NCBI RefSeq assembly: GCF_002939475.1
Contig: NZ_PKFQ01000001.1
Span: forward strand, 2,911,001 to 2,975,000
Source of the DNA: Streptomyces cinnamoneus
GTDB taxonomy: Bacteria; Actinomycetota; Actinomycetes; Streptomycetales; Streptomycetaceae
Length of the DNA stretch: 64,000 nt
Direction of reading: 5' to 3'
Shown here one piece after another: positions 43,502 to 50,562 of the stretch; positions within the stretch are counted from its first letter, which is position 1; every line of letters begins with the position of its first letter. The notes beneath the pieces are model-generated. The model did no database searches and was not told the origin of the DNA. It saw only the letters and a list, made by a program, of their open reading frames with translations. A program made the translations under genes and the position numbers.

Positions 43502-43729
43502 TCAGGCGACCTTCTGGAGCGAGGCGACGTGCGCGGAGATCGCCGAGACCGTCGCCTTGCGGAACAGCTCGTCCATCGGCACGTCGACGCCCAGCTCGTC
43601 GCTCAGCGCCTGCTGGATCCTCGTCATGATCAGCGAGTGGCCGCCCAGCTCGAAGAAGTCGTCGTCGTCGGAGAAGTCGTCCAGCTTGAGCTCACGGCTC
43701 CAGATGCCGTGAATCTGCTCTGTGATCAC
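43502..43729 (-). CDS. stand-alone peptidyl carrier protein
   Basis: The 75-residue protein starts at GTG 43729 behind AAAGGA. It is an acidic four-helix carrier: KLDDFSDDDDFFELGGHSLIM contains the phosphopantetheine Ser (GGHSL, residue 32), preceded by the D-x-F-F-E-L-G sequence typical of PCPs, and SDELGVDVPMDELFRKATVS follows. It would be loaded by the adenylation protein two genes upstream and modified on the carrier by the SyrB2-like enzyme. Confidence 0.93.
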   Translation of the reverse strand: MITEQIHGIWSRELKLDDFSDDDDFFELGGHSLIMTRIQQALSDELGVDVPMDELFRKATVSAISAHVASLQKVA

Positions 43730-43815
43730 CTTGCGGTCCTTTCTGGCTCTGTCGGTTCGGATCGTGCGGCCCGCGGCGCTGCGGGCCTTCGCCCAAGGCG
43801 CCTCAGCGGGCGTCG

Positions 43816-44757
43816 TCACGCACGGCGGAACTTCTCGCCGTGGTTGTTCTCCGTACGGATCCGGTGGTGGTCGAACTTGTTCTCGCCGGACACCAGGACG
43901 CTGCCGTACTCGGACAGGTCGAAGGTGGCCCCGTGCGCGGTGAAGGAGTCCTGGTCCGGGTAGACCCGCACGTGCGTCGGCACGTAGCGGCCGGCGATCG
44001 CGAAGCGGGTCTCGCGCTCGGTGAGGTTGGGCGTGGAGCCGTGCACGCACGAGGCCGTGAAGATGACGGCCTCGCCCGGCTGCATCTCCAGCTCGACGAC
44101 GTCCTCGGGCCGCGGCTCCCAGTCGGGGTCCACCGCGAAGTCCGAGAAGTCGTAGCCGAAGAAGCCGGTGTTCGCGTGCTGGACGTCGAAGTCGTCGCGG
44201 CCGGTCTGCGTCGCCTTGTGCTCGTCGAAGATCCACTCACGCTGCGAGCCGCGGACGAACTTCATGCAGGCGCGGTCCTTCGTGGCCGGCGTGAAGCAGG
44301 TCCACACGGTGATGTCGATGTACGCGTTCCACTCCGACGCGGTCGGCAGCAGCTGCGGCTTGCCGTTGGCGTAGCTGTAGTCGCGCACCTGGTGCCACTC
44401 GGTGGCCTTCGCGCCCGGGAACTTGGGGAACCACTCCGTGCGCCAGCACAGGACGTCCGGGCCCAGGATCGCGTTGAGGTACTTGACGATGGTCGGGTGG
44501 GTGATGTGCCGCGTCAGCTCCGGGATGTCGAAGTGGCGGTCGTAGTTGACGCTGTTCTTGTACAGCGCCTTGTCGGTGATGTGGTTGTTGATCCGGATCT
44601 CCCGGATCAGCTCGGCTGCCTCCTCGGGCTCGTACAGCTTGATCGGGCCGATGAAGCCGTCGCGGCCGAACTGCTCGATGTCGCTCTTGATGTCGTCGGG
44701 GACGACCGCGTTGGCGGAGATCTGGGCGGCCGGAGTGGGTCGCTCGCTTGTGGTCAC
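43816..44757 (-). CDS. SyrB2-like iron/2-oxoglutarate halogenase-family enzyme with HxV metal site
   Basis: The 313-residue protein aligns well with the carrier-dependent halogenase SyrB2 as I remember it: NYDRHFDIPEL, ILGPDVLCWRTEWFPKFPG, TEWHQVRDYSYANGKPQ, GFFGYDF and GRYVPTHVRVYPD. His122 and His239 (CVHGSTPNL) are the iron ligands and Arg257 binds 2-oxoglutarate. The position that is Asp/Glu in hydroxylases and Ala or Gly in halogenases is Val124 here, so no carboxylate ligand is present. Halogenation of a PCP-bound aliphatic amino acid is therefore likely, but hydroxylation or another outcome is not excluded. The A, PCP and TEII genes beside it support work on a carrier protein. Confidence 0.88.
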   Translation of the reverse strand: MTTSERPTPAAQISANAVVPDDIKSDIEQFGRDGFIGPIKLYEPEEAAELIREIRINNHITDKALYKNSVNYDRHFDIPELTRHITHPTIVKYLNAILGPDVLCWRTEWFPKFPGAKATEWHQVRDYSYANGKPQLLPTASEWNAYIDITVWTCFTPATKDRACMKFVRGSQREWIFDEHKATQTGRDDFDVQHANTGFFGYDFSDFAVDPDWEPRPEDVVELEMQPGEAVIFTASCVHGSTPNLTERETRFAIAGRYVPTHVRVYPDQDSFTAHGATFDLSEYGSVLVSGENKFDHHRIRTENNHGEKFRRA

Positions 44758-44792
44758 GCTGGGTTCACTCCTCGGTTCGGGTCAGTGGGAGG

Positions 44793-46418
44793 TCACTGGG
44801 AGGTGGCGGGGTGGTCGACGGACGCTGCCAGCGCCTTGCGGTCGACCTTTCCGTTGGGGTTCAGGGGGAAGGCCGTCAGCTCGACGACCTCCTGCGGCAC
44901 CATGTTCCGCGGCAGCGAACCGAGCAGTTCGGCGCGGAGCGCGCGGGGGTCGAGGGGTGCGGCGGCGGGGATGACGAAGGCCACCAGGCGGGCCTCACCG
45001 GCCCCGTCCGGCGGGGCGAGGACCACGACGTCCTCCACCCGGGGGTTGGCGCGCACACCGTGCTCGACGTCGCCGAGGTCGATGCGCATGCCGCGGATCT
45101 TCACCTGGGCGTCGACCCGCCCGACGACGACCAGGTCGCCGGACGCGGTGGCGTGACCGCGGTCGCCGGTCCGGTACAGCCGTACGCGCTCACCGCCGGT
45201 GTCGGCCGTCATGAAGCGCTCCATGTCGGCGGGTGAGGCGCCGAGGTACCCCGCGCCGACGCTGGTGCCGGAGATGCAGATCTCCCCGGTCTCGCCGTCG
45301 GGCACCTCGGTGAGGACGCCGTCGCGCTCCTCCATCAGGCGGATCGCGGTGTTGTAGACGGGCCGGCCCACGGGGGTGGCGCCCGCCCGGTAGCGGGGGT
45401 AGTCGTGGAGCGGGTACGAGGAGGCCACGTCCGTGCACTCGGCGACCCCGTACTGGTGCAGCAGGGTGCAGGCGTTGCCCTCCTGGGTGGCCCACTCCTC
45501 GACGCGCGGGGTCGACAGGGGCTCGCCGCCGATGAAGACGTAGTCGACACCGGCCAGGGCCGCGCACCTGGGGCCCCCTTCGGTGCCGGCCGCCTTCGCC
45601 GCCCTGGCCGCCTGGGCCATGTCCCGCTCGATCAACAGGTAGAGCGTGCTGGGCGCGCAGTGCAGGGTGGCGACGCCGCGCTCGGCGATGACCCGGTATG
45701 CCATGTTCACGTCGAAGCTGCGACTGGGCAGCAGGTGCAGCGGAGCTCCGGTGAACAGCGGTGCCATCAGGCCGCGTTGGCTGATGTCGAAGCCGAAGGA
45801 GCTGACGCTCAGGCTGCTGGAGCGCTCGTCCAGCCCGTATTCCAGGGCGAGCCAGTTGAGGAGGTTGTACCAGCCCTCGTGGCGGACCGCGACGGCCTTG
45901 GGCGTCCCGGTGGAGCCCGAGGTGAACACCGCGTAGCACAGGTCGTCGCCGGTGGTGTCGGTCTGCGGGTCGACGGCGGGCAGGAGCGCCAGGCGGGGCG
46001 CGAGGGCCTCGATGTCGAGCACCTTGGTGTGGGCGTGCCCGATGAGGCTCTCGGTGGCGGGGGCGACCACGGTGTACTCGAGCTGGTCGAGGTTCGACAG
46101 CATCAGGTCGAGGCGCTCTTGCGGGTACGTCGGGTCGAGGGGGGCGTACGCGGCACCGGACTTGAGGACGCCCAGGATGGCGACCATCAGCTCGGGGGTG
46201 CGGTCCAGGCACACGCCGACGACCGAGCCGCGGCCGATGTCGAGCGAGAGCAGGTGGTGGGCGAACCGGTTGGCCCGCGTATTGAGTTCGGCGTAGCTGA
46301 TCTGCTCGTCCCCGCAGGTCAGGGCGGTGCCGAGCGGGTTCCTATGGGCGTGGGCCTCGAAGACGCGGTGCACGACCGTGTCGTCGGGAAGCGGCGCACG
46401 CAGACCGTGCAGAGTCAT
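44793..46418 (-). CDS. stand-alone amino acid adenylation protein
   Basis: The 541-residue protein is one NRPS A domain without attached C or T domains. Core motifs: A3 CYAVFTSGSTGTPKAVAVRH near residue 165, A4/A5 region SSFGFDISQRGLM and QYGVAECTD (in place of YGPTE), A7 YRTGDRG, A8 GRVDAQVKIRGMRIDLGDVE, and A10 NPNGKVDRKAL with the catalytic Lys. A tentative specificity line by alignment to GrsA is D-I-R-H-F-G-Q-D-V-K, which I do not recognise. It activates an amino acid and loads the neighbouring PCP. ATG 46418 abuts the upstream gene's stop. Confidence 0.92.
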   Translation of the reverse strand: MTLHGLRAPLPDDTVVHRVFEAHAHRNPLGTALTCGDEQISYAELNTRANRFAHHLLSLDIGRGSVVGVCLDRTPELMVAILGVLKSGAAYAPLDPTYPQERLDLMLSNLDQLEYTVVAPATESLIGHAHTKVLDIEALAPRLALLPAVDPQTDTTGDDLCYAVFTSGSTGTPKAVAVRHEGWYNLLNWLALEYGLDERSSSLSVSSFGFDISQRGLMAPLFTGAPLHLLPSRSFDVNMAYRVIAERGVATLHCAPSTLYLLIERDMAQAARAAKAAGTEGGPRCAALAGVDYVFIGGEPLSTPRVEEWATQEGNACTLLHQYGVAECTDVASSYPLHDYPRYRAGATPVGRPVYNTAIRLMEERDGVLTEVPDGETGEICISGTSVGAGYLGASPADMERFMTADTGGERVRLYRTGDRGHATASGDLVVVGRVDAQVKIRGMRIDLGDVEHGVRANPRVEDVVVLAPPDGAGEARLVAFVIPAAAPLDPRALRAELLGSLPRNMVPQEVVELTAFPLNPNGKVDRKALAASVDHPATSQ

Positions 46419-47120
46419 TCAGAGGGTCCTCTCCGGCACCAGCACCGGCGGCAGGGGCCAGGCCAGCGTGGGGCGAAAGTTCTCGACGAGTACGCTTTCG
46501 TCGAATTCCATGAGGTAGCGGTAGAAGGGCCGGGCCGAGCGGAACGAGCGCGACGCCAGCTCGGAGACCCGCAGCAGCAGCGGGGGCGGCGGCCCGCCGG
46601 CCGGCGCGCCCGCGGGGACCGGGGCGAACCCGAGGCGCTCCAGCGCGGGCACGGCGCGGCAGTCGGCGGCGTCCACCACGACGTGGCTCATGTCGTTGAG
46701 GACGCTCCACTGCAGACAGGCCTTGACCATGCCGCCGACCACGCCGAACGGCAGCTCGGGCCAGGTGCCGCCTTGGCAGGCGTGCCGCAGGACGAGGCGC
46801 CGGAACTGCACGAGGCGCCGGTTCTTGCGCAGGGCCCCGGTCAGCACGTCCCGCGCGTCGACGGGCAGGCCCAGCGGCGAGTCCACCACCAGCTCGGCGG
46901 CGGCGACCACGTCACCGTCGATGACGGTGAGCATGTGCACCGCGTGCGGTACGAACACGTCGTCCCGGTCGTCCTGCCCGGCCAGGGGGTGTCCGAGCAG
47001 GTCCTTCCGCGTCGTCGCCCGCATGCGGGCGATGCTGTGGAAGTCGAGCGCGCTGCGCGCCGTGTACACGAAGCAGTCGCGCTCTACGTCTTTCGGCGTC
47101 TCAACGAATGCGAAGTCCAT
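46419..47120 (-). CDS. FeeM/LuxI-like GNAT-fold N-acyltransferase
   Basis: The 233-residue protein has the GNAT-type order seen in N-acyl amino acid synthases: IARMRATTRKDLLGHPL, HMLTVIDGDVVAAAELVVD, RRLVQFRRLVLRHACQGG, LQWSVLNDMSHVVVDAAD and VPALERLGFAPVP. FeeM and LuxI enzymes transfer acyl groups from acyl-ACP to amino acids or SAM. The similarity is by pattern, not by a single motif, so another GNAT role is possible. It lies between leuA and the adenylation gene, abutting the latter (stop and start share the boundary 46418/46419). Confidence 0.65.
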   Translation of the reverse strand: MDFAFVETPKDVERDCFVYTARSALDFHSIARMRATTRKDLLGHPLAGQDDRDDVFVPHAVHMLTVIDGDVVAAAELVVDSPLGLPVDARDVLTGALRKNRRLVQFRRLVLRHACQGGTWPELPFGVVGGMVKACLQWSVLNDMSHVVVDAADCRAVPALERLGFAPVPAGAPAGGPPPPLLLRVSELASRSFRSARPFYRYLMEFDESVLVENFRPTLAWPLPPVLVPERTL

Positions 47121-47194
47121 CTCGCCTGTCCATCTCCGCCTGGGGAAGGGAACTGCCTCGGAGCGTGTGCCGCCGGTGTGCGGGGGCGGGGTGT

Positions 47195-48991
47195 CTAGCG
47201 GGCGAGCCCCCGGTTGACCGCCGAGAGGACGGAGGCGACCAGCGCCGCGTCGGCGGAGGGGTCGATCCCCGCCCCGTGGACGGTGGTTCCGGCGACGATG
47301 ACCTCCGCGTAGGCGGCGGTGCGCTCGCCGTGGGCGTCGGCCACGGCGTGGTGCGAGACGGCGGTCAGCCGCACGTCGGGGCCCAGGCCGGCCAGGGCCG
47401 CGGCGAAGGCGTCGGCGGCGCCGGCGCCCCGGCCCTCGACGGCCGTCTCGCGGCCGTCCTCCCGGACGACCGAGGCCCGGATCCAGGTCGTGTCCACGCC
47501 CTCGGTCTCCGTCCGGAACTCCTTGAGCAGCAGGACCGGTGCGGGCTGCTCCAGGTATTCGCGGCTGAAGACGGCCCACAGGTCGCGCGAGGTCAGCTCG
47601 ACGCCTTCCGCGTCGGCCACCCGCTGCACGGTGCGCGCCAGCTCGACGCGCAGTCCGCGCGGCACGTCCAGGCCGTGGACGCTCTTGAGGATGTGCGCGA
47701 TGCCGCCCTTGCCGGACTGGCTGTTGACCCGCACCACCGACTCGTACGTCCGGCCGACGTCCTTGGGGTCGATCGGCAGGTAGGGCACGTCCCAGGGGAC
47801 CTCCCGCGGCGCCGTGCCGGCCGCCTTCGCCTGCGCTTCGACGGCCGCCAGGCCCTTGGCGATGGCGTCCTGGTGGGTGCCGGAGAACGCGGTGTACACC
47901 AGGTCGCCCGCGTAGGGGTGGCGGGTGTGCACCGGGATCTGGTTGCAGTGCTCGACGGTGGTGCGGATCTCGTCGATGTCGGAGAAGTCGAGCTGGGGGT
48001 CGACGCCCTGGCTGAAGAGGTTCATCGCCATGGTCGCGAGGCACACGTTGCCGGTCCGCTCGCCGTTGCCGAAGAGCGTGCCCTCGACGCGGTCGGCGCC
48101 TGCCATCAGGGCGAGTTCGGCGGAGGCCACGGCGGTGCCGCGGTCGTTGTGCGGGTGGACCGACAGGATGACCGACTCGCGGTTGTCGAGGTTGCGGTGC
48201 ATCCACTCGACCTGGTCGGCGAAGACGTTGGGGGTGTCCGTCTCGACCGTGGTCGGCAGGTTGAGCGTCACCGGCCGGTCGGGGGAGGCGTCCCAGACGG
48301 CGGCCACGGTGTTGGAGAGGCCGAGGGCGAACTCCGGCTCCGTGACGTTGAAGGTCTCCGGCGAGTACTCGAACCGCAGCCGCGAGCCCTTGGCCGCGTC
48401 CGCGAGCCGTGCCACCCGCTCGGCGGAGGCGACGGCCATCCGCTCGACCTCCTCGGGCGTCATCGAGAAGACGACCTCCCGCCACAGGCAGGCCGTGGCG
48501 TGGCAGAGGTGGACCACCGCCTGGTCCGCGCCCTCGACGGCCTCGAAGGTGCGGTCGATCAGCTCGGGGCGGGCGGGGGTGAAGACCGAGATGGTGACGT
48601 CGTCGGGGATGCGGTCCCGGGTGATCAGTTCGCGGACGAACGAGAAGTCCGCGTCGCTGGCCGAGGGGTAGCCGACCTCGATCTCCTTGAAGCCCATCCG
48701 GACCAGGAGGTCGAACATGCGGCCCTTGCGGCCGGAGTCCATGGGGTTGGCCAGGGACTGGTTGCCGTCCCGCAGGTCGACCGAGGCCCACAGGGGTGCG
48801 CGGTCGAGCTGCCGGGCGGGCCACAGGCGCTCGGCGGGTGCCTCCGGCAGCCTGGGCCCGGTACGGACGTAGCGGTGGACGGGCATCGAGGACGCCCGCT
48901 GGGTGTTCCACCACGGCTGGCCGGGACGGGACGGGCCCACGGGTGGGCGCAGCCGGGATTCAGCGGGCGGGAACGGGGGTGTCTGGGGCAT
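47195..48991 (-). CDS. leuA: 2-isopropylmalate synthase (pathway-associated copy)
   Basis: The 598-residue protein has a full LeuA layout: catalytic TIM barrel with DLRDGNQ (residues 72-78), SVHPHNDRGTAVA (metal His pair) and GNGERTGN, then linker and a C-terminal regulatory LeuA_dimer domain. It condenses acetyl-CoA with a 2-oxo acid. Its place at the head of an operon with A, PCP, iron-enzyme and aminotransferase genes suggests that it extends a 2-oxo acid for the product, or renews leucine in the presence of an antimetabolite. GGGAGG precedes ATG 48991. A SARP-type promoter lies upstream. Confidence 0.92.
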   Translation of the reverse strand: MPQTPPFPPAESRLRPPVGPSRPGQPWWNTQRASSMPVHRYVRTGPRLPEAPAERLWPARQLDRAPLWASVDLRDGNQSLANPMDSGRKGRMFDLLVRMGFKEIEVGYPSASDADFSFVRELITRDRIPDDVTISVFTPARPELIDRTFEAVEGADQAVVHLCHATACLWREVVFSMTPEEVERMAVASAERVARLADAAKGSRLRFEYSPETFNVTEPEFALGLSNTVAAVWDASPDRPVTLNLPTTVETDTPNVFADQVEWMHRNLDNRESVILSVHPHNDRGTAVASAELALMAGADRVEGTLFGNGERTGNVCLATMAMNLFSQGVDPQLDFSDIDEIRTTVEHCNQIPVHTRHPYAGDLVYTAFSGTHQDAIAKGLAAVEAQAKAAGTAPREVPWDVPYLPIDPKDVGRTYESVVRVNSQSGKGGIAHILKSVHGLDVPRGLRVELARTVQRVADAEGVELTSRDLWAVFSREYLEQPAPVLLLKEFRTETEGVDTTWIRASVVREDGRETAVEGRGAGAADAFAAALAGLGPDVRLTAVSHHAVADAHGERTAAYAEVIVAGTTVHGAGIDPSADAALVASVLSAVNRGLAR

Positions 48992-49062
48992 TCCTGCCTC
49001 CCTGGTCGTCGGGCGTGATGCCCGCCGTCGGGCGACTCACGGGATCAGTGGGTGACAGGACG

Positions 49063-49117
49063 AACGTAGGAAGCGGCGTCCTCGGAACGTCCCCGCGCGG
49101 TCCCCGGCCCGTCCCCG
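49063..49117 (-). promoter_or_regulatory. SARP-dependent promoter of the leuA operon
   Basis: On the minus strand CGGGGAC occurs at 49117-49111, 49106-49100 and 49095-49089, and CGAGGAC at 49084-49078: four direct heptamers with 4-base spacers (11-bp period). Nine bases later TACGTT (49068-49063) is a -10 hexamer. This is the arrangement bound by SARP regulators. The start codon of leuA is 71 bases downstream. Confidence 0.85.
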
Positions 49118-49149
49118 TCCGCCCGGCCGCGCCGGCGGGCGTCCCCGGC

Positions 49150-50466
49150 TCATCCCCGTTCCGTCCCTGCGGCGGCCTCGGGCGCCGAGGACGGCGACGT
49201 CACGGGCTCGGGGGCGGGCTTCGGCGCCGCGGCGGCCGGCACGGGCTCCTCCGCGCCGGCGTCCTCCCGCGTGCCCTCGCGGACCAGGTTGAGCAGGGGG
49301 CCGGTCATGGCCGTGGTGACCACCGCCATCACGATCATGATCGAGTAGAAGCGCTCGTCGATGAGGTGCATCTGGAGCCCCACCGTGACGATGACGATCT
49401 CGGTCAGGCCGCGGGTGTTCATCAGCACCGCGATGGGCAGCGCGACGCGGTGCCCCGTGCCGGAGACCCGTGCCCCCGCGTAGGCGCCCACCGCCTTGGA
49501 CGCGACCGCCACCACGATCACGGCCAGGAGCGTGCCGAGGGTGCCCGCGCCGAAGCCGGAGAGGTCGACCTTCGTGCCCGCCACGATGAAGTACAGCGGC
49601 AGCAGGAAGTGCGAGCCCGTGTTCTCCATCTGCTCGATCAGCCGGGCCCGCAGCCCTTCGGGGCCCGCCTTGGGCATGACGGCGCCGAACGCGAAGGCGC
49701 CGAAGATGAAGTGCACGCCCATCCACTCGGTGGCCGCGCAGGACAGCATCAGCCCGACGACCAGGGCCGGGAACAGCGCGGCCGGCATCACGTCCCCCCG
49801 CCCGGCCCCCTGGGTCAGGCGCCGGAAGAGGGGACGCACGACGACCACCAGGAGCAGGGCGTAGACGGGCAGGAGCATCACGTGCCACTGCCCCGACGCC
49901 CCGCAGAAGGCGACGACGGCGGCCAGGGCGATCCACGCCGCCAGGTCGCCGACCGCGGCCGCGGCCAGGGCGATCCCGCCCAGCGGCTTCCTGTTGAGTC
50001 CGCGGTCGGTGAGGATCCGCGCCAGCACGGGGAAGGCGGTCACGGACATGGCGACGCCGAGGAACAGCACGAAGCCGGTGCGGTCACCGGGCGCGTACCG
50101 CCCGGCCAGCGGCAGCGCCAGCAGCGTGCCCGCCGTCAGCGGCACCACGACCGAGCCCGTCGCCAGGGTCAGCGCGGCCCGCGTCCGGCCGCGCAGCAGG
50201 GCGAAGTCGATCTCATATCCGACGGTGAACATGAAGACGGCCAGGCCGATGTTGGCCAGGCCCTCGAGTAAGGGCCGCACGGTGCCCGGGATGATGTGCT
50301 GGCTCACCGACGCGGTCAGCACGGTGGGGCTGGCGAGGATTCCGGCGAAGATCTCGCCGACCACCGGCGGCTGCCCGACGCGGCGCGCCAGCGCGCCACC
50401 GGTCTGGGCGGCGGCCAGGGCGATGGCGAGGGCGATGAAGAAGTCCGTCAAGAGATGCCCGGTCAT
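49150..50466 (-). CDS. CPA2-family cation:proton antiporter
   Basis: The 438-residue protein starts at ATG 50466 with GAGGA 5 bases before. It has about 12-13 membrane segments and the CPA2 segments QPPVVGEIFAGILASPTVL and GDLAAWIALAAVVAF (ion-binding Asp), and MNTRGLTEIVIVTVGL. A Pro/Ala/Glu-rich tail of about 45 residues follows. It lies between the SARP gene and leuA on the same strand. In antibiotic clusters such antiporters are sometimes linked to export or self-protection, but a general ion role is possible. Confidence 0.88.
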   Translation of the reverse strand: MTGHLLTDFFIALAIALAAAQTGGALARRVGQPPVVGEIFAGILASPTVLTASVSQHIIPGTVRPLLEGLANIGLAVFMFTVGYEIDFALLRGRTRAALTLATGSVVVPLTAGTLLALPLAGRYAPGDRTGFVLFLGVAMSVTAFPVLARILTDRGLNRKPLGGIALAAAAVGDLAAWIALAAVVAFCGASGQWHVMLLPVYALLLVVVVRPLFRRLTQGAGRGDVMPAALFPALVVGLMLSCAATEWMGVHFIFGAFAFGAVMPKAGPEGLRARLIEQMENTGSHFLLPLYFIVAGTKVDLSGFGAGTLGTLLAVIVVAVASKAVGAYAGARVSGTGHRVALPIAVLMNTRGLTEIVIVTVGLQMHLIDERFYSIMIVMAVVTTAMTGPLLNLVREGTREDAGAEEPVPAAAAPKPAPEPVTSPSSAPEAAAGTERG

Positions 50467-50537
50467 GTCGTTCCTCAAGAATCACAAGATCGATGGGGGT
50501 GGGGAGAAAAGAGGTCGAGAGCCCTGCGGCACGCGGG

Positions 50538-50559
50538 CCCGCCGCCCGGGGGCGGCGGG
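50538..50559 (-). terminator. terminator after the SARP gene
   Basis: A perfect 9-bp stem (CCCGCCGCC and GGCGGCGGG) with a CGGG loop starts 3 bases after the SARP stop, so the regulator is probably transcribed mostly alone. Confidence 0.65.
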
Positions 50560-50562
50560 GCG

